In this document: positions 27,345 to 35,209 of the stretch, one piece after another
Numbering within the stretch: the stretch's first letter is position 1
Layout of the letters: each line of letters opens with the position of its first letter
Assembly (NCBI RefSeq): GCF_029625215.1
Contig: NZ_CP121197.1
Location: forward strand, 1,488,001 to 1,552,000
Source: Aurantibacillus circumpalustris
GTDB lineage: Bacteria; Bacteroidota; Bacteroidia; B-17B0; Aurantibacillaceae
Reading direction: 5' to 3'
Length of the DNA stretch: 64,000 nt
Program-made: the position numbers and the translations under genes
The notes under the pieces: model-generated
Seen by the model: the letters and a program-made list of their open reading frames with translations, nothing else
Database searches by the model: none
Told to the model about the DNA's origin: nothing

Positions 27345-28745
27345 TTAATACAAGTTAATCGTTGCTGGTGTGCCGGATTTAACCTCAAAATTTTTCTCGA
27401 CGGTTTTGAGGGTTTCTTTTGCGAATTCTAATCTGTAAACAGCTTTATATTTCCCTGGTTGCAGGTAGATGATTTCGTTTGTGAGTGCGGGATTAAAGTT
27501 ACATACCCAGTTAACGGTTTTACCATCGTCAACATAAATACTACCAAAACCGGTCTGAATTTTATTAAAAAGCACGCTGCCGCTGGTTGGAATTTTGATG
27601 GAGTTGGTGCTACTTTGTTTGATCTCCACATCTTTAATATAAATCCTGGGAAGAGTAAGCACTTCGAGATCGTATTTACCAACAATGTATTTTTCGGTTT
27701 TACCAAAGTCCTGCACATTCAGGGTTTTCATTTCGGCTCCTTTGCGAACAATGGTAGTAGGAAAATATTTATTTATCGCGCCGTCGAGTTCTAACCTTAA
27801 AAAACCTTGTGGCGCATCAATGGGTATAACGTTGTGTTTACCTTTTACAATCGTAATGTTTTTCTTTTCCTGAGGCGGTATGGTATGAACCGTTATATCG
27901 TATAAGATATCCGGATCAAGCACTAAAGTATCCGGATTGCCTCTGTTGTTAATTGTATGCAGATAATTGTATTTTACAGAATTGGTGCCGGCTTCATAAA
28001 AAGTCATGTCCACATCTGTTTCAGTTGGTTTTTTGAGAATGTCTAAAAGATCAACTTCTACAGTTGTTTGCGAAAGCGCTTCAGTAATGACGAGCTTTAA
28101 AACATCTTTAAAATTGGCTTCGTTACTTACATCGTAAAACTTTCCCATGCAGCCAAATACGTCGGCAAACTTCACATCCAAACCAACACCGATTACAAAC
28201 GGGCGAATAAAAATTCCCTTTTTTTGCAGATCAATACTTACCTGACAAGGATTGCCACCACATTCTTCAATGCCATCTGTAATTAAAATAACAATGTTTC
28301 TGCAATTACTACAAGGTGTAAAATCGTTCACACATTCACCCAAAGAGTAGGCGATGGGCGTTGTGCCAAGAGGTTCAAGACGTTGAATACGTTGTTTGAT
28401 TTTGGGTGAATTGGTTTTTGCCGGAGCAAAGGCAACTTCAAGTTTACTGTCTTTGCAATTACGCTCGGGTTTAAAAAAAGTAGTGTGCCCGTAACAGCGA
28501 AGCGCGAGTTCAAGATTCGGTTCGTTTTTCAGACTATCTAAAAAATCGGCCAATACTTTTTTCGCGACTTCAATTTTAATGTTGCTATTCCACGGAGCAT
28601 ACATGCTGTAGGAATCATCAAAAATAAAAAGAATGCGATTAGTTACTTGTGAATGTAAAATGGAAGAGGTAAAATGGAAAATGGAGAATAGAAGTATAAT
28701 TTTGAGTTTCGATTTTTCTTTTTTTAAATAGTTTGAAAACATCAA
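27345..28745 (-). CDS. VWA-domain secreted protein
   Basis: The 466-residue protein is exported (hydrophobic IILLFSIFHFTSSILHSQ near residue 16). Its von Willebrand A domain has the MIDAS motif as FIFDDSYSMYAPW (DxSxS at residues 42-46), TPIAYSLGEC for the conserved Thr and ILITDGIEECGGNPC for the later Asp. The C-terminal half has beta-sandwich-like repeats ending in KYKAVYRLEFAKETLK. Function is unknown; VWA proteins mediate metal-dependent adhesion or complex assembly. The signal-peptide codons coincide with a low-complexity repeat also found at 28846 and 31024. Convergent with paralogue 2. Confidence 0.83.
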   Translation of the reverse strand: MMFSNYLKKEKSKLKIILLFSIFHFTSSILHSQVTNRILFIFDDSYSMYAPWNSNIKIEVAKKVLADFLDSLKNEPNLELALRCYGHTTFFKPERNCKDSKLEVAFAPAKTNSPKIKQRIQRLEPLGTTPIAYSLGECVNDFTPCSNCRNIVILITDGIEECGGNPCQVSIDLQKKGIFIRPFVIGVGLDVKFADVFGCMGKFYDVSNEANFKDVLKLVITEALSQTTVEVDLLDILKKPTETDVDMTFYEAGTNSVKYNYLHTINNRGNPDTLVLDPDILYDITVHTIPPQEKKNITIVKGKHNVIPIDAPQGFLRLELDGAINKYFPTTIVRKGAEMKTLNVQDFGKTEKYIVGKYDLEVLTLPRIYIKDVEIKQSSTNSIKIPTSGSVLFNKIQTGFGSIYVDDGKTVNWVCNFNPALTNEIIYLQPGKYKAVYRLEFAKETLKTVEKNFEVKSGTPATINLY

Positions 28746-28845
28746 GAGATAGATAAAATTAAGATTAATAAAGTAAGCGTAACTGTATATTATTAAATAT
28801 AACTCTTTAAATCAAATAGGATACAGACATTTCACGCAACCTAAA

Positions 28846-28893
28846 TCTTCCCTCTTACATTTTACATTTTCCCTTTAGTCTTACATTTTCCTT
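28846..28893. repeat. Low-complexity CTTACATTTT repeat
   Basis: Repeats of TTACATTTTnC (for example CTCTTACATTTTACATTTTC and GTCTTACATTTTCCTT) lie between the VWA and transketolase genes. They have the same wording as the palindrome at 31024-31099 and the 5' end of the VWA gene. Confidence 0.5.
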
Positions 28894-28895
28894 AT

Positions 28896-29744
28896 TTAGT
28901 AGTCACCTAAGGTTACAGGAAGCTGATCCAATGCTTTTTGAAGTTGCTCATCATTTGGTGCTGAACCGTGCCATTTGTGAGTTCCCATCATATAATCAAC
29001 ACCCATTCCCATTTCTGTTTTCATCAAAATCATAATAGGTTTTCCTTTTCCTAATAAGGTTTTACCGTGGTTCAAAGAATCAATAACAGCTTGTAAATCG
29101 TTGCCTTCATTATTTTCAAGTACCATCCAACCAAAAGCTTCAAATTTTGCTTTCAAACTTCCAAGTGGTAAAACTTTGTCAACGTCACCATCAATTTGGC
29201 GACCGTTATAATCTACTGTCGCAATGTAATTATCCACTTTATGCGCTGATGCATACATCGCAGCTTCCCATATTTGGCCTTCCTGCAATTCACCATCACC
29301 ATGTAAGCTGTATATAATGGAATTATCTTTATTTAATTTCTTGGCTAAAGCAGCACCAATCGCAACGCTCATTCCCTGACCCAAAGAGCCGCTTGCAACA
29401 CGTACTCCTGGTAATCCTTCGTGGGTGGTTGGGTGACCTTGCAAACGCGAATTTAATTTACGGAATGTTTTCAATTCTTCAACCGGAAAATAACCGGAAT
29501 GCGCTAAAACACTATAAAAAACAGGACTTATGTGTCCATTACTTAAAAAGAAAAGATCTTCATTTGCACCATCCATGGTAAATTTGGAAGGATTGTGTTT
29601 CATTACACTGCCATATAGCGCTACAAAATACTCCACACAACCAAGCGATCCGCCGGGATGGCCAGAGCTTACGGCATGCACCATTCTTACGATATCCCTG
29701 CGTACCTGTCCGCACATTTTTTTTAGTTCTTCTGTATTGCTCAT
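28896..29744 (-). CDS. Transketolase, N-terminal (thiamine-binding) subunit
   Basis: The 282-residue protein is the first half of a split transketolase: GHPGGSLGCVEYFVALYGSV near residue 29, the DLFFLSNGHISPVFYSVLA block, GSLGQGMSVAIGAAL, and the thiamine-diphosphate motif GDGELQEGQIWEA...NYNGRQ-like (VDYNGRQIDG). Its HKWHGSAPNDEQL end is the usual terminus of the N-terminal subunit. The enzyme transfers two-carbon units in the pentose phosphate pathway. The C-terminal pyrimidine-binding half, often the next gene, is not adjacent or anywhere in the window. Confidence 0.92.
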   Translation of the reverse strand: MSNTEELKKMCGQVRRDIVRMVHAVSSGHPGGSLGCVEYFVALYGSVMKHNPSKFTMDGANEDLFFLSNGHISPVFYSVLAHSGYFPVEELKTFRKLNSRLQGHPTTHEGLPGVRVASGSLGQGMSVAIGAALAKKLNKDNSIIYSLHGDGELQEGQIWEAAMYASAHKVDNYIATVDYNGRQIDGDVDKVLPLGSLKAKFEAFGWMVLENNEGNDLQAVIDSLNHGKTLLGKGKPIMILMKTEMGMGVDYMMGTHKWHGSAPNDEQLQKALDQLPVTLGDY

Positions 29745-29874
29745 TGCTTTGGTATTTGCGGCAAAAATAGCATTTGATGGCGGCTTCTGATGGTGAATGT
29801 TAATAATAATTAGAGGATGTTAAAAACTATGATTTTTTACAAATAAATCCTATTTAAATGCCTTGTTTGATTAG

Positions 29875-29882
29875 TATATTTG
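29875..29882 (+). promoter_or_regulatory. Bacteroidota -7 promoter box (TATATTTG) for ychF
   Basis: TATATTTG matches TAnnTTTG and lies 35 bp before the ychF ATG in the divergent 173-bp region shared with the transketolase gene. The -33 element is not clear. Confidence 0.5.
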
Positions 29883-29917
29883 CGTTTTTATTAAAAACAG
29901 GTAATATATAGTAATTT

Positions 29918-31018
29918 ATGGCTTTGAAATGTGGAATTGTTGGTCTACCAAATGTTGGAAAATCGACTTTGTTTAATTGTTTAAGTAATGCTCAGGCTCA
30001 GGCCGCAAATTTTCCTTTTTGTACTATTGAACCAAATGTTGGTACTACAACTGTACCGGATGAACGTTTAAATAAACTGTCAGAGTTGGTTAAACCTCAA
30101 AATATAGTTCCAACAACTGTCGAGATTGTAGATATAGCCGGTCTAGTAAAGGGAGCAAGTAAAGGTGAGGGTTTAGGAAATAAATTTTTAGGAAACATCC
30201 GTGAATGTAATGCGATTTTACATGTGTTGCGCTGTTTCGATGATGATAATGTAGTGCATGTGGATGGTAAAGTAAATCCAGTAAGCGACAAAGAAATTAT
30301 TGACGCTGAATTGCAATTGAAAGATTTAGAAAGTGTTGATGGGAAGATGAAGAAGTATGAGAAACTTGCTAAGGTTGGTGCAGACAAGGATGCGGTAAGA
30401 ACATTTGCTGCGCTTACAAAAGTGAAAACAGCCTTGGAAAGTGGTAACTCTGCAAGAACAGCGGCATTGGAAGAAAATGAATTGCCCTATATTGCCGATT
30501 TACACTTACTCACTATTAAGCCGGTAATGTATGTGTGTAATGTGGACGAGGCTTCTGCAAAAACAGGTAACAAACATGTGGACGCAGTGAAAGAAGCAAT
30601 TAAGAATGAAGACGCGGAAATCTTAATTATTACCGCGCAAATGGAAAGTGAAATTGCTGCTCTCGAAACTTATGAAGAGAAACAAATGTTTCTTGGTGAA
30701 ATGGGATTGGATGAGCCAGGCGTAAATAAACTAATTAAGTCTGCTTACAAATTGTTAAAGTTAGATACTTACTTCACAGCTGGAGTAAAAGAAGTAAGGG
30801 CATGGACAATTACAAAAGGAATGAAAGCGCCGCAAGCTGCAGGTGTTATTCATACCGATTTTGAAAAAGGATTTATTAAAGCAGAAGTAATTGCATACAA
30901 CGATTTCGTAACACTTGGTTCTGAAGCCGCTTGTCGCGAAGTTGGTAAGTTGCGTATCGAAGGGAAAGAGTATGTTGTGAATGATGGGGATGTGATGCAT
31001 TTCCGATTTAATGTCTAA
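29918..31018 (+). CDS. ychF: Redox-regulated ATPase YchF
   Basis: The 366-residue Obg-family P-loop protein has Walker A GLPNVGKSTLFNCLS at residues 8-22, switch motifs and DIAGLVKGASKGEGLGNKFL near residue 72, and NVDEASAKTG in place of the usual NKxD guanine motif. That explains its ATP preference in this family. A helical insertion and a C-terminal TGS domain (RAWTITKGMKAPQAAGVIHTDFE...) complete it. YchF binds ribosomes and responds to oxidative stress in other bacteria. It is monocistronic by appearance, with a promoter box upstream and a palindromic repeat immediately downstream. Confidence 0.96.
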   Translation: MALKCGIVGLPNVGKSTLFNCLSNAQAQAANFPFCTIEPNVGTTTVPDERLNKLSELVKPQNIVPTTVEIVDIAGLVKGASKGEGLGNKFLGNIRECNAILHVLRCFDDDNVVHVDGKVNPVSDKEIIDAELQLKDLESVDGKMKKYEKLAKVGADKDAVRTFAALTKVKTALESGNSARTAALEENELPYIADLHLLTIKPVMYVCNVDEASAKTGNKHVDAVKEAIKNEDAEILIITAQMESEIAALETYEEKQMFLGEMGLDEPGVNKLIKSAYKLLKLDTYFTAGVKEVRAWTITKGMKAPQAAGVIHTDFEKGFIKAEVIAYNDFVTLGSEAACREVGKLRIEGKEYVVNDGDVMHFRFNV

Positions 31019-31023
31019 ATCAA

Positions 31024-31099
31024 ATGGAAAATGTAAGATGGCAGATGGAAAATGGATAAGCCGACATACATTTTCCCTTTTACATCTTACATTTTCCAT
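31024..31099. repeat. Long palindromic repeat after ychF
   Basis: ATGGAAAATGTAAGATG (31024-31040) is the exact reverse complement of 31083-31099. The 42-nt interior again contains ATGGAAAATG facing CATTTTCCC, so the structure is a nested palindrome. It starts 5 bp after the ychF stop. It lacks the GC core and T-run of a standard terminator but could still end transcription. Confidence 0.65.
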
Positions 31100-31155
31100 A
31101 AACGGTGATTATCGATTAAGGTAGAACTTTTAATTTTAGAGTAAAAAATAGAATT

Positions 31156-31938
31156 ATGAATAACCACGAAATTGATTACAAATTAGAAGGTGAAGAAATG
31201 CAATGTGTCGAGATTGAACTCGATCCGCAAGAAGCGGTGATTGCAGAACCTGGAAGTTTTATGATGATGACCGATGGCATTTCCATGCAAACATTATTTG
31301 GTGATGGAAACGAATCTGGTTTTATGAGTAAATTATTTTCTGCCGGAAAACGTTTGTTGACTGGCGAGAATTTATTCATGACTGTTTACACAAATAACTC
31401 AAATCAAAAACGTCAGGTTTCTTTTGCTGCTCCTTACGCAGGAAAAATCATTCCTATGGATTTATCAGGTTTGGGTGGAAAAATTATTTGTCAGAAAGAT
31501 AGTTTCTTATGTGCAGCCAAAGGTGTTTCTGTTGGAATAGAATTTTCTAAAAAATTGGGAACGGGTTTATTTGGTGGTGAAGGTTTTATCATGCAAAAAT
31601 TGGAAGGGGATGGAATGGCTTTTGTTCACAGTGGCGGTCACGTTGTTGAAAAAAATCTTCATGCTGGAGAAATATTAAAAGTGGATACAGGTTGTATTGT
31701 TGCTTTTACAAGCAATGTACATTACGATATTCAATTTATTGGTGGAGTAAAAAACACGTTGTTTGGTGGAGAAGGCATGTTTTATGCCACACTTCAAGGT
31801 CCGGGTATAGTTTGGATTCAGACACTTCCAATTAGCAGACTTGCAGGAAGAATTTTAGCGTACGGCACAGGTAGAAGAAAAGAAGAAGGAAGTATTCTCG
31901 GAGGATTAGGGAATATTTTAGATGGAGACGGTTTGTAA
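31156..31938 (+). CDS. TIGR00266/AIM24 family protein
   Basis: The 260-residue protein has the AIM24-like family pattern: MQCVEIELDPQEAVIAEPGSF at the start, glycine-rich beta strands, LFGGEGFIMQKLEGDG near residue 140 and a final GGEGMFYATLQGPGIVWIQTLP. The family forms a double beta-sandwich. Its bacterial function is unknown (the mitochondrial relative affects inner-membrane architecture). Its TAA stop (31936-31938) lies within the left inverted repeat of the next element, so the repeat abuts the gene end without damaging it. Confidence 0.9.
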   Translation: MNNHEIDYKLEGEEMQCVEIELDPQEAVIAEPGSFMMMTDGISMQTLFGDGNESGFMSKLFSAGKRLLTGENLFMTVYTNNSNQKRQVSFAAPYAGKIIPMDLSGLGGKIICQKDSFLCAAKGVSVGIEFSKKLGTGLFGGEGFIMQKLEGDGMAFVHSGGHVVEKNLHAGEILKVDTGCIVAFTSNVHYDIQFIGGVKNTLFGGEGMFYATLQGPGIVWIQTLPISRLAGRILAYGTGRRKEEGSILGGLGNILDGDGL

Positions 31939-31969
31939 TTACGGGTTGTGAGTTATTTATTTCGAGTTG
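31937..31969 (+). repeat. Left inverted repeat of the IVP element
   Basis: Reverse complement of 32477-32509 with four mismatches in 33 positions. It includes the last two bases of the upstream gene's stop codon. Confidence 0.8.
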
Positions 31970-32050
31970 GTTAAGGGAAAAAATTGTAGACTTTAATTGT
32001 TCTATAAAGATTATTAATTTTAAACTTGAAATAACAAACTCAAAATAAAT

Positions 32051-32455
32051 ATGGCAACAATTACAAAATTTGAAGATATTGAAATTTGGCAGTTGGCGAG
32101 AAAATTGAATAAGGAAATGTATCCTTTTTTGCAGTCCTTGATTGATACCAGGAATTACGAACTAAATAAACAAATGGAACGCGCTTCAGGCTCAATAATG
32201 GATAATGTTGCAGAAGGTTTTGAAAGGGATGGAACACGGGAATTTATTCAATTTCTAGCAATATCAAAAGGTTCGGCAGGAGAAATAAGATCTCAACTTT
32301 ATCGAGCTCTGGATAGAAATTTAATAACCGAGGATCAGTTTAATAAATTTCAAATCGATTGTAAATTAATCGGAGATAAAATTGGAAAATTTATGAATTA
32401 CCTAAATAATTCTAACATAAAGGGTAAAAAATTTACAACAACGACGCAAAAATAA
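32051..32455 (+). CDS. Four-helix-bundle protein (23S rRNA intervening-sequence type)
   Basis: The 134-residue helical protein belongs to the S23/IVP four-helix-bundle family: FEDIEIWQLARKLNKEMY at the N-terminus, the signature QMERASGSIMDNVAEGFERDG near residue 41, EFIQFLAISKGSAGEIRSQL in helix 3 and a long C-terminal helix. The family was first found encoded inside 23S rRNA intervening sequences; relatives include the accessory Avd protein of diversity-generating retroelements. Here it is neither in rRNA nor near a reverse transcriptase. It lies alone between inverted repeats in the junction upstream of parE. Nucleic-acid binding is plausible for this basic bundle but unproven. Confidence 0.9.
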   Translation: MATITKFEDIEIWQLARKLNKEMYPFLQSLIDTRNYELNKQMERASGSIMDNVAEGFERDGTREFIQFLAISKGSAGEIRSQLYRALDRNLITEDQFNKFQIDCKLIGDKIGKFMNYLNNSNIKGKKFTTTTQK

Positions 32456-32476
32456 AATAACTACAAGCGGGTTTAG

Positions 32477-32509
32477 CAACTCGAAATAAATAACTCGTAA
32501 CACGAAATT
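32477..32509 (-). repeat. Right inverted repeat of the IVP element
   Basis: Inverted copy of 31937-31969. It ends three bases before the parE start codon, so it occupies the parE 5' leader and could affect parE translation or transcription. Confidence 0.8.
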
Positions 32510-32512
32510 TAT

Positions 32513-34372
32513 ATGGCAAAATCGAATTATACAGAAGATAATATACGCTCCTTAGACTGGAAGGAACATATCCGCACGCGTCCTGGTATGTATATTGGTA
32601 AGTTAGGTGATGGAAGTGCGTTCGACGATGGTATCTATGTTCTCTTAAAAGAGGTAATGGATAATTCCATTGACGAATTTATGATGGGCGAAGGAAATAG
32701 AATTGACATTGTTGTAAAAGAGGGTGTTGTTTCTATTCGTGACTTTGGTCGTGGTATTCCGTTGGGAAAAGTGGTTGAGGTTGTATCTAAAATGAACACA
32801 GGTGGTAAATACGATAGTGAAGCATTTAAAAAATCGATCGGTTTAAATGGTGTTGGAACAAAAGCCGTGAATGCACTTTCAATAAATTTTAAAGTAACTG
32901 CTTACCGCGATGGTCAAGCCAAAACCGCGGAGTTCAGCAAAGGCGAATTAGTTAAGGAACATAAATTGACAGCAGCGCCAGGTGAGAAGAATGGAACATA
33001 CGTAGAGTTTCGTCCGGATGATAGCATTTTTAAGAAATACCATTTTGTTCATGAATACATTGATAGAATGGTTTGGAATTATGCATTTCTAAATACTGGT
33101 TTAACGCTAACACTAAACGGACAAGCGTATAAATCAGATAATGGTTTAAAAGATTTATTAGAGAAAAATATTACTGGTGAAACCTTATATCCAATCATTC
33201 ATTTAAAAGGTGAAGATATTGAGTTGGCAATGACTCACAGTAATGAGCATTTCAGTGAAGAGTATTACAGTTATGTAAACGGTCAGTATACAACACAAGG
33301 TGGAACACATCTTGCCGCTTTCAGGGAAGCAGTTGTAAAAACGGTTCGCGAATTTTATAAAAAAGAATTTGAACATTCTGATGTACGCAAATCTATAGTA
33401 GCGGCTATTGCAATAAAAGTTCAGGAACCCGTTTTTGAATCGCAAACCAAAACAAAATTAGGATCGAGTGAAATCGCACCGGGTGGTCAAAGTATTCGCG
33501 GCTTTATAGGAGATTTTATAAAAGAACAATTAGATAATTATTTACACAAAAATCCTGAAATCGCTAAAGCGATTGAAGCTAAAATATTAGCGAATGAACG
33601 TGAACGTAAAGAATTATCGGGCATTCAAAAATTAGCACGTGAACGCGCGAAAAAATCTTCACTGCACAATAAAAAATTACGTGACTGTAGAACACACTTA
33701 GATGATATAAAAGACGTTCGCCGTTTAGAAACAACTTTGTTTATTTGTGAGGGTGATTCTGCCAGTGGTTCTATTACTAAAACCCGTGATGTAAACACAC
33801 AAGCCGTATTTAGTTTAAAAGGTAAACCGCTGAATTGTTTTGGTCTTGGTAAAAAAGTAGTGTATGAAAACGAAGAATTTAATTTATTACAATCTGCTTT
33901 AAACATTGAAGATGGATTAGATGACCTTCGTTACAACAATGTAGTTATTGCTACAGATGCCGATGTGGATGGCATGCATATTCGTTTATTGTTGCTTACT
34001 TTTTTTCTTCAGTTTTTTCCTGATCTTGTAAAAAGCAATCATGTAAAAATTTTGCAAACACCTTTATTTCGTGTGCGTAACAAAAAAGAAACGGCGTATT
34101 GTTATAGTGACGAAGAGAGAAAGGCTGCCATTGCTAAACTTGGCCCGAAGCCTGAAATCACACGATTTAAGGGACTCGGAGAAATTTCACCAGACGAGTT
34201 TAAACATTTTATTGGAAAAGACATTCGTTTGGAACCTGTTCTGCTTGATCAAAAGGCAAGTATCAATGAATTACTAAATTATTACATGGGTAAAAATACA
34301 CCAAGTAGGCAAGACTTTATTATTGATAATTTACGCGTAGAAAAGGATACTGAAAAAGATTTGGTGAGTTAA
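32513..34372 (+). CDS. parE: DNA topoisomerase IV subunit B
   Basis: The 619-residue GHKL ATPase subunit of a type IIA topoisomerase has an early [20 protein letters not shown] segment, VMDNSIDEF (ATP/Mg Asn), [13 protein letters not shown] and the [14 protein letters not shown] lid. The TOPRIM domain carries [11 protein letters not shown] and [12 protein letters not shown] with the metal acidic residues. With ParC (39149) it makes topoisomerase IV for chromosome decatenation. The [16 protein letters not shown] segment and the pairing with a nearby A subunit favour ParE over GyrB. Its upstream leader is replaced by the right repeat of the IVP element. Confidence 0.94.
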   Translation: MAKSNYTEDNIRSLDWKEHIRTRPGMYIGKLGDGSAFDDGIYVLLKEVMDNSIDEFMMGEGNRIDIVVKEGVVSIRDFGRGIPLGKVVEVVSKMNTGGKYDSEAFKKSIGLNGVGTKAVNALSINFKVTAYRDGQAKTAEFSKGELVKEHKLTAAPGEKNGTYVEFRPDDSIFKKYHFVHEYIDRMVWNYAFLNTGLTLTLNGQAYKSDNGLKDLLEKNITGETLYPIIHLKGEDIELAMTHSNEHFSEEYYSYVNGQYTTQGGTHLAAFREAVVKTVREFYKKEFEHSDVRKSIVAAIAIKVQEPVFESQTKTKLGSSEIAPGGQSIRGFIGDFIKEQLDNYLHKNPEIAKAIEAKILANERERKELSGIQKLARERAKKSSLHNKKLRDCRTHLDDIKDVRRLETTLFICEGDSASGSITKTRDVNTQAVFSLKGKPLNCFGLGKKVVYENEEFNLLQSALNIEDGLDDLRYNNVVIATDADVDGMHIRLLLLTFFLQFFPDLVKSNHVKILQTPLFRVRNKKETAYCYSDEERKAAIAKLGPKPEITRFKGLGEISPDEFKHFIGKDIRLEPVLLDQKASINELLNYYMGKNTPSRQDFIIDNLRVEKDTEKDLVS

Positions 34373-34460
34373 TCTGTTAATGCGCTTTAACAATTAAAAT
34401 CGATTTAGTAATTAAGAGTTTAGCTATTTTGTTAAGGCAAGTTAATTTGATAAAAAATAA

Positions 34461-34468
34461 TACCTTTG
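34461..34468 (+). promoter_or_regulatory. Bacteroidota -7 promoter box (TACCTTTG) for the lipoprotein operon
   Basis: TACCTTTG fits TAnnTTTG and lies 43 bp upstream of the first lipoprotein ATG. The -33 spacing is not ideal. Confidence 0.5.
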
Positions 34469-34511
34469 GCACAATAGATGGATTAAGTAAACAAATTAAA
34501 TTTATAATACT

Positions 34512-35090
34512 ATGAAAGCAACAAATTTATTATTTATACCTGCATTAGCAGTTTTAACTCTATCGGGTTGTAAATCAAAGAAAGCAACCCCTGTTCAAAA
34601 AGAAACAGGTGCAGTTGAAATTACCGTGCCATTTAGCAGTAAAGAGTATCGCAGTGATGAAAACGCATTTAGAGCAAAACAAACTGGTAAGTCTCCAGAT
34701 CTGGCAACTGCGAAAAAAATTGCTTTTCAAAATGCTAGGGCTGAAATGGCTTCAAATATTAATGCAACCGTTAAACGAGTAACCGACCAATATACCAATC
34801 AACGTACAGTTGGTAATACTCAGGAGTTCGAAAATAAGTTCGAAGAACTAGCACGCGAAGTTGTAAATATGGAAATGTCAAACGTAAAAGAAATTGGTGA
34901 AAAAATATTTAAAGAACCAGACGGTTCATTTAGCTATTGGATTGCTATTGAAGCAGACAAGAAAACCGTGTTTGACAAAATAGATTCTAAAATTTCAAGT
35001 GATGCAAAACTGAAACTAGATTACGACAAACAAAAGTTTCAACAAGTGTTTGATGCAGAAATGAAAAAATTAGCCGAGGAAGGCAGATAA
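34512..35090 (+). CDS. LPP20-family lipoprotein
   Basis: The 192-residue lipoprotein has signal MKATNLLFIPALAVLTLSGC with lipobox LSGC at residues 17-20. The body carries a short beta strand followed by DLATAKKIAFQNARAEMASNI, the helix that typifies LPP20/FlgT-like modules, and a C-terminal helical tail. It is the first of three consecutive lipoproteins (34512-37977). A strong terminator follows, so part of the transcript probably ends before the next gene. The function of the family in Bacteroidota is unknown. Confidence 0.85.
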   Translation: MKATNLLFIPALAVLTLSGCKSKKATPVQKETGAVEITVPFSSKEYRSDENAFRAKQTGKSPDLATAKKIAFQNARAEMASNINATVKRVTDQYTNQRTVGNTQEFENKFEELAREVVNMEMSNVKEIGEKIFKEPDGSFSYWIAIEADKKTVFDKIDSKISSDAKLKLDYDKQKFQQVFDAEMKKLAEEGR

Positions 35091-35100
35091 TTTTCTCTTA

Positions 35101-35136
35101 AAAGAGCATCTAGCATCTAGATGCTCTTTTTTTTTT
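35101..35136 (+). terminator. Rho-independent terminator
   Basis: A perfect 13-bp stem (35101-35113 with 35117-35129, GAGCATCTAG core) with a 3-nt loop is followed by an uninterrupted T-run. It starts 10 bp after the first lipoprotein gene. Confidence 0.9.
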
Positions 35137-35209
35137 AACCCATTCTAAAATTATATTGAACTGCAAAGTTTTTTATGATGGTACTCAAATTAATTAGAAT
35201 CCAACAAGT

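Larger units (their letters stand above)
31937..32509. mobile_element. Candidate small element: IVP-type gene between inverted repeats
   Basis: A 33-bp left arm (31937-31969) and a 33-bp right arm (32477-32509) are inverted copies that match at 29 positions; the innermost 20 bp, including GAGTTATTTATTTCGAGTTG on the left, are identical. Between them lies only the four-helix-bundle gene. The element begins at the TAA of the upstream gene and ends 3 bp before the parE ATG. A second copy of the right-end wording lies at 32023-32050, directly before the IVP ATG, and both are followed by ATGGCAA. No transposase or target-site duplication is seen, so mobility is an inference. Confidence 0.5.

Noticed and set aside
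27459-27794. 111-residue plus-strand ORF opposite the VWA gene
   Set aside because: Composition follows the reverse complement of the VWA gene, with no start signals or domain.
32051-32455. Diversity-generating retroelement
   Set aside because: The four-helix-bundle protein resembles the Avd fold, but no reverse transcriptase, template or variable repeat is nearby.
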